Source: Bacteroidota bacterium (GTDB lineage Bacteria > Bacteroidota > Bacteroidia > Cytophagales > Spirosomataceae). Taken from it: 64,000 bases of DNA. Position numbers and translations under genes: made by a program. The notes beneath the pieces were generated by a model, which worked only from the letters and a program-made list of their open reading frames with translations, was not told where the DNA came from and did no database searches. The first letter of the stretch is position 1, and each line of letters begins with the position of its first letter. Below are positions 18,427 to 27,226 of the stretch, piece after piece. The stretch lies in contig JAIUOF010000001.1 of assembly GCA_020161355.1 (NCBI GenBank), positions 310,001 through 374,000 on the forward strand, written 5' to 3'.

Positions 18427-19671
18427 ATGAAATATAAATTGTCAAAATCAATAGCAGGATTAAGTCTATTGCTGATTTCGTTTTTTCCATCTTTTTCACA
18501 AAGCAATAAATTTATTTCAATAAAAGGTCAGGAACTTATTGACCCTAAAGGGAAAGTTTTTGAAATCAAAGGGACCAATCTGGGCAATTGGCTCAATCCG
18601 GAAGGATATATGTTTTTGTTTGAGGATAAGGCTTCCTCTTTTCGCTTGATAAATGAAGCTTTTTGCGAAATGGTAGGAGAGGACTTTACCAACCAATTCT
18701 GGAGAAAATTTAAAGAAAACTATGTCACCCGGGAAGATATCTTTTATATCAGAAAAACCGGGATGAATACCCTCAGGATCCCATTTCACTACAAACTGTT
18801 TACCGATGAAGACTACATGGGCCTCACCGGCAACCAGGATGGTTTTGAATTGCTTGACAAAGTCATAAAATGGTGTGGAGAGGCCGGCATTTATGTGATC
18901 CTCGATATGCATGATGCCCCGGGTGGACAAACCGGTGACAATATTGACGACAGCTACGGCTATCCCTGGCTTTTTGAATCACCGGAAAGTCAGCAAAAAT
19001 TTATTGCGATCTGGCAGAAAATAGCCAAAAGGTATGCAGGAAATCCTACTGTCATGGCTTATGATTTATTAAACGAACCCATCGCCACCTATCATGAAAA
19101 AGATATTCCTCGCTTAAATGCAGGTTTGGAGCCATTATATAAAAAATGCGTTGCGGCTATCAGAAAAGTAGATAAGAACCATATAATTATGCTGGGCGGG
19201 GCTCAGTGGAACTCAACTTTTACGGTATTCAGTGACTGGAAGTTTGATGATAAACTGATGTACACCTGCCATATCTATTGGTGTAAAGTAGAGCAGCAGA
19301 GCATTCAGAAGTTTGTTGATTTCAGGGAGAAAACCAATCTGCCGATGTATATGGGTGAAACCGGAGAAAACACCGATCAGTGGGTTGAGGAGTTTACTCA
19401 ATTATTAAACAAAAATAAAATCGGCTGGACCTATTGGCCGTACAAAAAGATGGTACCCAAAAGCGGGATGATGCGAATTGCCAAACCTGAGGGCTGGGAT
19501 GAGATTATTGAATATACCAAAAAAGACCGCAGCTCATTTGGGAAAATCAGAGAGGCACGTCCCAATCAGGATTTGGTTCGTAAAGCGATGACCCAATTGC
19601 TTGAAAATATGAAATTTAAAAATTGCGAAGTGGATGCCGGCTATGTCAAAGCTCTGGGAATGAAACCTTAG
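18427..19671 (+). CDS. Secreted glycoside hydrolase family 5 protein
   Basis: 414 residues with signal peptide (IAGLSLLLISFFPSFSQS). Family 5 (clan A TIM barrel) landmarks run in order: GTNLGNWLNPEGY, NTLRIPFHY, GIYVILDMHDAPGGQ, the acid/base glutamate E217 in DLLNEP and the nucleophile E311 in MGETGEN. The family cleaves beta-linked glucans, mannans and related polymers; subfamily and substrate are not determined here. It has no sorting domain at the C-terminus, so periplasmic or Sec-exported. Its stop is 4 bp from the stop of the convergent permease gene. Confidence 0.92.
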   Translation: MKYKLSKSIAGLSLLLISFFPSFSQSNKFISIKGQELIDPKGKVFEIKGTNLGNWLNPEGYMFLFEDKASSFRLINEAFCEMVGEDFTNQFWRKFKENYVTREDIFYIRKTGMNTLRIPFHYKLFTDEDYMGLTGNQDGFELLDKVIKWCGEAGIYVILDMHDAPGGQTGDNIDDSYGYPWLFESPESQQKFIAIWQKIAKRYAGNPTVMAYDLLNEPIATYHEKDIPRLNAGLEPLYKKCVAAIRKVDKNHIIMLGGAQWNSTFTVFSDWKFDDKLMYTCHIYWCKVEQQSIQKFVDFREKTNLPMYMGETGENTDQWVEEFTQLLNKNKIGWTYWPYKKMVPKSGMMRIAKPEGWDEIIEYTKKDRSSFGKIREARPNQDLVRKAMTQLLENMKFKNCEVDAGYVKALGMKP

Positions 19672-19675
19672 TTGA

Positions 19676-20410
19676 TTAGTTTAACAATAATTTCAGACAG
19701 GCAATGCACAGGCCCACCGTAAGCAGAAACCGGAGGGTGGGAATATTGAATTTTTGACTGCCGTAATAGGAACCGAATAAGCCGCCGATAATAGTAGCCA
19801 CTACAGCATATTGCAGGTTATCGGTAAGATGGATGCCGCCGTTTTGCATTTGACCATAAAGGCCTGACAAAGAATTTACAAAAATAAACAAGGCAGATAC
19901 AGCAGCAGTTTCTTTGATATTTCCCCACCGCATGAGCAGTATCACCGGGCTCAGGATTATACCCCCACCAATGCCAATCATGCCGGAAATAATCCCGATG
20001 AAACATCCCGTAAGAATACCAAAAATGGGATTGATGTCTCGGGTAGCTTCAGTATGGTCTTTAAATTGATATACCATGCGGAATACAGAAAATAATATTG
20101 CAATGGCCAATACTTTCTTGTAAATATCATCGGTAAGGGTCATAGCTCCCCCAACATACGCCAGCGGGATACTTCCTATGGCAAAGGGGAGGAAAAGTTT
20201 AAATTTGAAATTACCCGCTCTGTAAAATCCAATGAATGAAAATGCCGATACCGCAAGATTCATAATCAAAGCCGAAGGTTTCATCATTAAGGGCGATACC
20301 CCGGCTAAAGCCATAACCACCAAATAGCCGCTGGCACCGCCATGCCCCACAGAGGAATAGAGGAACGCAATGATACCCAGAATCAGAAGTAATAAAATTA
20401 AATTAACCAT
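19676..20410 (-). CDS. TauE/SafE-family membrane permease
   Basis: 244 residues, seven to eight hydrophobic segments. Family landmarks are SVGHGGASGYL near residue 20 and the repeat-like GIISGMIGIGGGIILSPVILL in the middle. TauE/SafE proteins export sulfite or other organosulfonate-derived anions. It lies downstream of the cytochrome c gene on the same strand (221-bp gap), so a joint role with the sulfur-dependent Mo enzymes nearby is possible but unproven. Confidence 0.92.
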   Translation of the reverse strand: MVNLILLLLILGIIAFLYSSVGHGGASGYLVVMALAGVSPLMMKPSALIMNLAVSAFSFIGFYRAGNFKFKLFLPFAIGSIPLAYVGGAMTLTDDIYKKVLAIAILFSVFRMVYQFKDHTEATRDINPIFGILTGCFIGIISGMIGIGGGIILSPVILLMRWGNIKETAAVSALFIFVNSLSGLYGQMQNGGIHLTDNLQYAVVATIIGGLFGSYYGSQKFNIPTLRFLLTVGLCIACLKLLLN

Positions 20411-20631
20411 TAAAAACCCCTCCGAATATTAACAATTCAAATTTTAGTAAATCAAATATGATACACTCACATGATATAGGTCTAAGAGAAATATCACCGA
20501 TGAATGATTATTAAAATGGAGCTACTCAAAAAAAGACTCAAATAATCCCAGGAAAATCTTATTAACATTTTCAGGAAGCAAATGTAGTAAATAATACAAT
20601 TGAATATTAATGGTTTTTAAAATTCATGTTA

Positions 20632-21063
20632 TCAGGGCTTTTTATAGGGCGTATAATTTTTGATTTTGGTTTTTAAGGCGGGTTGGATTTCCTCAGGAAG
20701 AACCTGCCCCAGTTTATTATCCCACGAATTTAAAACAAAATTAATGACATCAGAAGTTTGTTGATCGGTAAGTTTAAAGGGTGTCATTTCGCCCTGATAT
20801 GGTACGCCACTCACTTTAATCGGACCTTTCAGACCATAGGTTATAATATGCACCATCCTTTTTTTATCAGAAAGATTAGGATTTTTGGTTAATGGCGGGA
20901 AAACCCTGGTAAGTCCTTTGCCATCCAGCATGTGACAAGCCACACAGTTTTTGGTATAGATACTTTTTCCGCGTTTGATGCTGGCATTAAGGTCAAAACC
21001 CTGGGCATTTGCGATGGTAGCAAAAACAAATAAGAAGCAAGAAATATTTAGCGTTTTTCTCAT
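20632..21063 (-). CDS. Mono-heme cytochrome c, periplasmic
   Basis: 143 residues from ATG 21063 (an in-frame start at 21102 would put 13 residues before the signal peptide). Signal peptide MRKTLNISCFLFVFATIANA, one CVACH heme motif at residues 40-44 and a candidate Met ligand in YQGEMTPFKL. This is class I cytochrome c architecture. Periplasmic IorAB-like molybdenum hydroxylases often pass electrons to such cytochromes, and the second Mo pair lies 535 bp upstream on the same strand, so it may be the acceptor. Confidence 0.9.
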   Translation of the reverse strand: MRKTLNISCFLFVFATIANAQGFDLNASIKRGKSIYTKNCVACHMLDGKGLTRVFPPLTKNPNLSDKKRMVHIITYGLKGPIKVSGVPYQGEMTPFKLTDQQTSDVINFVLNSWDNKLGQVLPEEIQPALKTKIKNYTPYKKP

Positions 21064-21314
21064 GATTGAATAAAATTGTAATATTTCATAAAAATAAAAC
21101 AATCATCTACCATGAAATAATGACCTTCGCCAACTCAAAAAAGAATAAATCTTATGTTTTTTGAAAAATTTAACAGGCTCTTACCCAAAATCTAAAAACT
21201 ATTTTTTTCCTATACTTACCAACTTTCTAACTTACCAACTTTCAAACTAATACACCGCTACCTAATTAACACATTATCAAATTATTAATTAACACATTCT
21301 CTTCCACAAAATAA

Positions 21315-21555
21315 CCTTTGTGGCTTTTGTGCCTTCTTAGTGACTTTTGTGTAATAATCAAACCGCAAAGCACACAAAGAAGTCGCAAAGTTTCGCAAAG
21401 GAATATTCTCTTAATGTCCTTAATTTCTTCATGGTTTAAAAAAACTCACCTCCCATTATTTTTAACATTAAGATAGATTAAGGAGTGAAGGTCAATAAGC
21501 ATAAAAGCCATCCGGCTATTCCCAAAACCAATTAGCACATTAACTTCCCAACTTA
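21315..21555. repeat. Composite dispersed repeat, copy 1
   Basis: A palindromic block (CCTTTGTGGCTTTTGTGCC ... AACCGCAAAGCACACAAAG) is followed by a conserved tail (TTAACATTAAGATAGATTAAG, AGTGAAGGTCA, AAAGCCATC, AACCAATTAGCACATTAAC). The same order of blocks recurs at 25895-26390 and 30446-30650. Nothing else is seen in the 21064-21597 gap. Confidence 0.65.
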
Positions 21556-21597
21556 AAGTACTGTTGCCTACTGCCTGTTTACTTAATTCCTGAACAA

Positions 21598-23793
21598 TCA
21601 AACCAAATTATCCAGTTCAAACGGCATTTTTCGGATCCTTACGCCTGTAGCGGCAAAAATGGCATTGGCCAAAGCCGGAGCTACGGGTGGTAGTCCGGGT
21701 TCTCCCACACCTTTGATGGTCTTTCCGCCATCTGCCAGGATATGTACTTCTACTTCAGGCATTTCGGGCAGACGCATGATAGGATTATCATGGAAATTGC
21801 TCTGTACTGTGCTCCCCTCCGAAAATGTAATCCCGGGCTTAGTGGCGGCTGTAATGCCCATCGCAATCGCCCCTTCGACCTGTGCCTTAACGGTATCGGG
21901 GTTTACCACCGTGCCGAGGTCAATCACAGCATATACTTTGTCGATTTTCACCGAGTTATCTGATAATTTACTTACTTCAAAAACCTGAGCCCCCAGTCCG
22001 GCAAAAAATAAATATTGAGCTACACCACGACCTTTGCCTTTGGGCAGGGGAGTGTCCCATTTTGATACCTCTTTTAGTTTTTGCAGCACCCTTTTGGAGT
22101 CAGCATCTTCCTTGAGCATGTCAAGCCTGAAAGCCATCGGGTCTTTTCCGGCAGCGACGGCAAGCTCATCGATAAAACATTCATGCGAGAAAGCCAGCGT
22201 GGAGCTGGTCACCGACCGCCACCAGAACATAGGAATATGAATGTCGGCAAACACAAAGCTGTTTTTCATGTTCGGGATCTGATAGTCCTGATGGCTGATG
22301 CCTTCGACCATTGTTTCATCCACTTTGGTTTTGTCAAATGCGGGATTGAGAAATGACATGATAGTAGGGGAGATAACCTTATGCTGAAAGGCCACCAGTT
22401 TCCCATCTTCATTCACAGCTCCTTTTAAAGCAGAGAAGGTCACCGGTCTGAAAGGTCCCTGCCGGGTATCATCCTCCCGGGTCCAGATTACTTTTACCGG
22501 CTTTTTGATTGCCCGGGCAATATTAACTGCCTCAATCACAAAGTCATTGGAAAGCCTTCTTCCAAAACCCCCTCCATTAAAACAGGTATGGAGGGTCACA
22601 TCCTCAGTTTTGAGCTTAAACATTGCCGGGATTTCATCAATAATATCGGATGGCACCTGCGTAGAAGCCCAAATCTCCAGTTTATCATTTTCTTTCCAGT
22701 GAGCGGTGCAGTTCATGGCCTCCATGGGTGAGTGCGACACAAACGGCGTCTCGTAAAATGCTTCCACTTTTTTAGAGGAATCCTTATAGGCCTGATCAAA
22801 ATCGCCCACACTTTTATCAACCACACCTTCCGATTTCGAGAGCTCCCTGAGCTTTTGGAAATAATCATCGGTATTGAAATCCCCATGCCCCTGATAATCC
22901 CATTCAATCTTCAGGGCTTTTCTGCCTTTCAGGGCTGCCCAATAGTTTTTGGCTATCACGGCAACGCCTACCGATTTGTAGATCCCAAAAACCCGCTCTA
23001 CCGTAATCACCTGCTCCACTCCGGCGACTTTCATGGCCTCGCTTTTGTCAAAGGATTTTAGTTTGGCACCAAAAACCGGACACCGCTCCACGGAGGCATA
23101 AACCATTCCCGGCACCTGTACATCAATACCAAAAATCGTTTTGCCTGAAACTTTCCCCGGGATATCGGGTCTTTTCATGGATTTGCCCAAAATCTTAAAG
23201 TCCTTCGGATCTTTAAGAACCGGGTTGGAGGGTGTTTCCAGTTTGGAGGCGGTTTCTGCCAGGCTGCCATAGTCAAGTGATTTGCCTGAAGGCTTATGGA
23301 ATACCTTTGCGTTGGAAGCATAGCATTCCGATACAGGTACTTTCCAGGTGGTAGCGGCAGCTGTAATCAACATCTCCCTTGCGGCAGCTCCCACTTTCCT
23401 TAATTCGAAATAACTGCCCCGTACCGAATAGCTTCCTCCTGAGGACTGACCGTTTCCAAAGATCTTTTCTCCCCCTGATTGCTTAATTTCATATTTTTCG
23501 ACCTCCAGTTCCTCGGCGATCAAAGCAGGAATGGATTGAAAAGTGCCCTGACCCATGTCGGGTTTGGTATTGAACAGGGTTATTTTTCCGCTTTTCTCAA
23601 TAATTATATAGGGACTCAGGTTGAATGAAATGTCCTGAGACAAGAGGGCTTCGCTCAAATTACTTATTTCCTGATGGCCTTCACCATATTTTATGCCTAT
23701 CACAAAAGCGGCACCGCTGAATCCCAACTTTCTGAGAAAATTCCGGCGGTTTTCTACATGAGAATTTTCACGCTGTCTGTTTATCGTTTTCAT
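21598..23793 (-). CDS. Molybdopterin-binding subunit of xanthine-dehydrogenase-family oxidoreductase (IorB-like), system 2
   Basis: 731 residues. Twin-arginine signal RRNFLRKLGFSGAAFVIG. Landmarks are DMGQGTFQSIPALIAEELEV, SHSPMEAMNCTAHW, NGGGFGRRLSND and, at the C-terminus, GVGEPGLPPVAPALANAIF with the candidate catalytic glutamate. It is a paralogue of the subunit at 14796-17039 but clearly diverged, so a different substrate is likely. It has no dedicated cofactor genes of its own and may rely on the xdhC/desulfurase genes of system 1. Partner Fe-S gene lies 30 bp upstream. Confidence 0.92.
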   Translation of the reverse strand: MKTINRQRENSHVENRRNFLRKLGFSGAAFVIGIKYGEGHQEISNLSEALLSQDISFNLSPYIIIEKSGKITLFNTKPDMGQGTFQSIPALIAEELEVEKYEIKQSGGEKIFGNGQSSGGSYSVRGSYFELRKVGAAAREMLITAAATTWKVPVSECYASNAKVFHKPSGKSLDYGSLAETASKLETPSNPVLKDPKDFKILGKSMKRPDIPGKVSGKTIFGIDVQVPGMVYASVERCPVFGAKLKSFDKSEAMKVAGVEQVITVERVFGIYKSVGVAVIAKNYWAALKGRKALKIEWDYQGHGDFNTDDYFQKLRELSKSEGVVDKSVGDFDQAYKDSSKKVEAFYETPFVSHSPMEAMNCTAHWKENDKLEIWASTQVPSDIIDEIPAMFKLKTEDVTLHTCFNGGGFGRRLSNDFVIEAVNIARAIKKPVKVIWTREDDTRQGPFRPVTFSALKGAVNEDGKLVAFQHKVISPTIMSFLNPAFDKTKVDETMVEGISHQDYQIPNMKNSFVFADIHIPMFWWRSVTSSTLAFSHECFIDELAVAAGKDPMAFRLDMLKEDADSKRVLQKLKEVSKWDTPLPKGKGRGVAQYLFFAGLGAQVFEVSKLSDNSVKIDKVYAVIDLGTVVNPDTVKAQVEGAIAMGITAATKPGITFSEGSTVQSNFHDNPIMRLPEMPEVEVHILADGGKTIKGVGEPGLPPVAPALANAIFAATGVRIRKMPFELDNLV

Positions 23794-23823
23794 TTTTGAT
23801 GTCTTTTGGTAAAAGGTTAAATA

Positions 23824-24291
23824 TTACTTGCTGAGGTCTCCGGCAGCCCGGTGGATGGCCTTTCTGATACGGATATAGGTACCGCAGCGGCATAGGTTAC
23901 CTGACATATAGGTGTCTATCTCTTCATCGGTAGGGTGAGGATTGGCCTTTAACAAAGCCACCGCCGACATGATTTGTCCTGATTGGCAATATCCGCATTG
24001 CGGCACCTGCTCTTCGATCCAGGCTTTTTGTACCACATGGTCAATATTAGCCGATATACCTTCAATGGTGGTAATTTTTGAGGAAGGCTTCAGGGTTGAG
24101 ACGGGTGTCTGGCAAGATCTGACCGGTTGGCCATCCAAATGTACGGTACAGGCTCCGCAAAGACCCAAACCGCAACCAAACTTGGTTCCTTTAAGTCCTG
24201 CGTAGTCTCGGATAACCCAAAGTAAAGGGGTATCGGGTTCCGCTTCAATGACCAATGATTTCTTGTTGATATTTAAGGTGTATTTTTTCAT
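23824..24291 (-). CDS. (2Fe-2S)-binding subunit of molybdenum hydroxylase (IorA-like), system 2
   Basis: 155 residues. First cluster [17 protein letters not shown], second cluster [10 protein letters not shown] and [12 protein letters not shown]. It is the paralogue of the gene at 17063-17518, with the same length and cluster spacing. It transfers electrons from the Mo centre to an external acceptor, possibly the cytochrome c encoded downstream at 20632-21063. Confidence 0.94.
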   Translation of the reverse strand: MKKYTLNINKKSLVIEAEPDTPLLWVIRDYAGLKGTKFGCGLGLCGACTVHLDGQPVRSCQTPVSTLKPSSKITTIEGISANIDHVVQKAWIEEQVPQCGYCQSGQIMSAVALLKANPHPTDEEIDTYMSGNLCRCGTYIRIRKAIHRAAGDLSK

Positions 24292-24609
24292 AATATTTTG
24301 CTAAATGAAAAAAATAAGTTAGAAACTAATTAATAAATGCTTTTAAAAAGAGGATTCAGTGTATTTAAAGAATCTTATCCTGTTTCCCAACCAGGCAATT
24401 GGAGCCCTGGTCTATAGCAGATACACGAGGGTTTAACACTTTGTGTTTTTCCAATCATCGCAGGGTTGAATAATTTTTTTGAAAGTTAAAAAAATGAACC
24501 CGAAACCTCAAATTATATTTTGTGAAAAGTGAATTAAAAGGAACTAGTCCTTTTAGGGTAAAAGTCAATTTTATTTAATGGTTTAAATTTATGGGAGAAA
24601 TTAATTTGG

Positions 24610-24886
24610 GCTCTGCGTCATTTTTAGTGGAATTCTATTTTCTTAAAAATTCTGTTTTAAAAACGATACCTTTATTTTCCAAACACATAGAACACATAGC
24701 CATTCTATACCCTTATCATTAACATAGATATATAGTTGACTTGAACTATTGTACCTATGTGGTATTTCCTATTGTGTACTATGTGTTATTTATTTCATTT
24801 TATCGCCTTTCGTTGAATAATTAAATGTAAAAAAAGACGAATGGAAAAAATTAAAAATTGTATTTCCACTGTTTTTGACGCAGAAC
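24610..24886. mobile_element. MITE-like element, copy 2
   Basis: About 277 bp with terminal inverted repeats: GCTCTGCGTCATTTTTAGTG at the left and TTCCACTGTTTTTGACGCAG at the right, nearly perfect reverse complements. Internal sequence (AACACATAGAACACATAG ... CTATGTGG ... ATTGTGTACTATGTGTTA) parallels copy 1 at 17665-17968. It lies just upstream of the esterase gene; the rest of the 24292-24935 gap is AT-rich with no gene. Confidence 0.68.
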
Positions 24887-24935
24887 CTTAATTTGTTCTT
24901 TAAATTTGAATGCATGTTTTAGATATTATTAATTT

Positions 24936-25835
24936 ATGAAAAATTCAACCCAAAGTCTTCTGATACTGTTACTGTGTTTTTTAACAATAAATGCTTTCTC
25001 CCAATCCTCTAATCCTGTTTTGAAACTTTATCCCGAGGGAACCATTTTGCATGGAAATATCCCGTACCAAAACGATACCCTGAAAAAGCATCAATTGGAT
25101 ATCTATCTACCTTCGCATGCCACAGGCAAGTTTCCTTTTGTGGTGTTTATCCATGGAGGAGGTTGGCTTGTCAATGACAAATACGCTGATATGAGCTATA
25201 TGGGAAATACCCTTTCTGCTTTGATTAACAATGGGATAGCCGTGGCATCCATTGATTATCGCTGGGCCTCTCAGGCCAAATTCCCAGCTCTGATTCAGGA
25301 CTGCAATCAGGCGGTAAGCTTTCTATGTACCAACGCCTCAAAGTATAATCTTGACAAAAACCGAATCGCTCTCATGGGCTTTTCGGCGGGAGGACATCTG
25401 GCTACTTTACAAGGCCTGGCCAACAACAACAAGGTGTCTGCATTTTTCAATGCCTACAAGCCTGAAGTATTTCATTTCAATGCGGTGGTAGATTATTATG
25501 GCCCGGTGGATTTGATTTCCATGCCCGGAAGTGAGAATCCCTTTGCTGCTGAATCTGTATTATTGGGTGCAAGTCCAATTTCCCGGCCTGATTTGGCCAA
25601 AGCCGCCAGTCCTGTGACCTATGTCGATAAAAATGATCCTCCGTTTCTGATATTTCATGGTGAAAAAGATGAGAGTGTACCCAACCGTCAGTCCAAATTG
25701 ATGCATGGCTGGCTCAAGGCAGTAGGCGTGGAGTCAGAACTGATCATCGTGCCCAATGCCCCGCATTACGGTAAAATGTTTGATACCGAAGCATACAGTA
25801 AAAAGGTGATTGATTTTCTGAAAAGGAAATTATGA
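24936..25835 (+). CDS. Secreted alpha/beta-hydrolase (BD-FAE / esterase-lipase type)
   Basis: 299 residues with signal peptide (SLLILLLCFLTINAFSQ). The oxyanion-hole motif VFIHGGGWL, nucleophile elbow GFSAGG (Ser150), acid region HGEKDESVP and C-terminal histidine in NAPHYGKMF make a complete catalytic triad. This is the hormone-sensitive-lipase-like / bifunctional feruloyl-acetyl esterase group, which often removes acyl groups from hemicelluloses. Its location among GH5, GH44 and DUF1593 genes fits polysaccharide use, but no operon links them. Confidence 0.88.
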   Translation: MKNSTQSLLILLLCFLTINAFSQSSNPVLKLYPEGTILHGNIPYQNDTLKKHQLDIYLPSHATGKFPFVVFIHGGGWLVNDKYADMSYMGNTLSALINNGIAVASIDYRWASQAKFPALIQDCNQAVSFLCTNASKYNLDKNRIALMGFSAGGHLATLQGLANNNKVSAFFNAYKPEVFHFNAVVDYYGPVDLISMPGSENPFAAESVLLGASPISRPDLAKAASPVTYVDKNDPPFLIFHGEKDESVPNRQSKLMHGWLKAVGVESELIIVPNAPHYGKMFDTEAYSKKVIDFLKRKL

Positions 25836-25894
25836 GTTTACATCGAAAAGGGTTCAGCTTAGGAAATAATTTTTGACCAATTCCGGCTTCACCA

Positions 25895-26390
25895 ATTTGT
25901 GTCTTTTGTATAATTATAAAACCGCAAAGCACACAAAGGAACCGCAAAGTTCCGCGAAGCAAAATCTCTGCTGCCTGTCACACCTTTCCCGAAAAACTAA
26001 TTACCCTTTGTGCCTTTTGTGTCTTCTTGGCGTCTTTTGTGTTATAATTAAACCGCAAAGTACACAAAGGAACCGCAAAGTTCCGCGAAGGAAAATCTCT
26101 GCTGCCTGTCACACCTTTTCCGAAAAACTAATTACCCTTTGTGCCTTTTGTGTCTTCTTAGTGTCTTTTGTGTAACAATTAAACCACAAAGCACACAAAG
26201 GAGCCGCCAAGTTCCGCGAAGGAATTTTCTTAATGATCTTAATCGCTTAATGGTAAAAAAATACCTCATCCCATTTATTTTTAACATTATGGTAGATTAA
26301 GAAGTGAAGGTCATTAACCAGGAAAGCCATCTACCTTGTCACAAAACCAATTAACACATTAGCATATTATGAATTAGCACATTAACTTTC
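25895..26390. repeat. 131-bp tandem repeat (three units) plus composite tail, copy 2
   Basis: Units with ACCGCAAAG at 25921, 26052 and 26183 (131-bp period) carry CCTTTGTGCCTTTTGTGTC, CACAAAGGAACCGCAAAG and TTCCGCGAAG, largely self-complementary. The tail after 26222 matches the tail of the 21315 and 30446 copies. An open frame across it (25873-26175) is repeat-derived. Confidence 0.75.
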
Positions 26391-26394
26391 CAGC

Positions 26395-27060
26395 GTAGCT
26401 GACGAGAACACATTTTCAAAAGCTAAATTTAACAAGTTCTAAAAAGCATTTCAGTTTACATCTCGACTATCGCTCGATGTGACAATGTGGTGTCAGTTCG
26501 AGCGTTAGTCGAGAACATGTTTCAAAAGCCAAATTTAACAAGTTCTAAAAAGCATTTGAGTTTACATCTCGACTATCGCTCGATGTGACAATGGGGTGTC
26601 AGTTCGAGCGTTAGCCGAGAACACATTTTCAAAAGTTAAATTTAACAAGTTCTAAAAAGCATTTCAGTTTACATCTCGACTATCGCCCGATGTGACAATG
26701 TGGTGTCAGTTCGAGCGTTAGTCGAGAACACATTTTCAAAAGCTAAATTTAACAGGTTCTAAAAAGCATTTCAGTTTACATCTCGACTATCGCTCGATGT
26801 GACACTCAACTGTCAGTTCGAGCGTTAGTCGAGAACACATTTTCAAAAGCTAAATTTAACAGGTTCTAAAAAGCATTTCAGTTTGCATTTCGGCTATCGC
26901 TCGATGTGACAATGGGGTGTCAGTTCGAGCGTTAGTCGAGAACACATTTTCAAAAGCTAAATATAGCAGGTTCTAAAAAGCATTTCAGCCTACATCTCGA
27001 CTATCGCTCGATGTGACATTCAACTGTCAGTTCGAGCATAAGTGAGCATGATAGTGCGAA
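26395..27060. repeat. 107-bp tandem palindromic repeat array, six units
   Basis: Each unit contains CATCTCGACTATCGCTCGATG, GTGACA, a short variable centre and TGTCAGTTCGAGCGTTAGTC, which fold on each other, followed by a spacer (GAGAACACATTTTCAAAAGC, TAAATTTAACAGGTTC, AAAAAGCATTTCAG). The TGTCAG marker is at 26491, 26597, 26704, 26811, 26918 and 27025. A shorter array lies at 30655-31010. 27085-27165 is low-complexity (repeated ACATTACCA). Confidence 0.85.
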
Positions 27061-27226
27061 ACTTACCATCGTAGCTGTCGCGAACCTATTGCCTGCTTCC
27101 TGCTTCCTGTTACCACTTTCAACCATTACCACATTACCACATTAACAAATTAACAAATTACCACAATATCCTTCCTTTTGAAATCCTAAATATTCCCCGT
27201 ACTTTTAGAATAATTTATTCTCCCAA

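Noticed and set aside
24870..24910. Promoter formed by the right end of MITE-like copy 2 (TTTTTG ... TAAATTTG) for the esterase gene
   Set aside because: TAAATTTG at 24901-24908 fits the -7 consensus, but the spacing of 23 bp to the TTG is too long to claim without transcript data.
25873..26175. 100-codon forward frame
   Set aside because: Lies entirely in the 131-bp tandem repeat; the peptide repeats itself and is repeat-derived.
26395..27060. Possible CRISPR array
   Set aside because: The 107-bp units have no unique spacers, vary little between repeats, are internally palindromic, and no cas gene is present.
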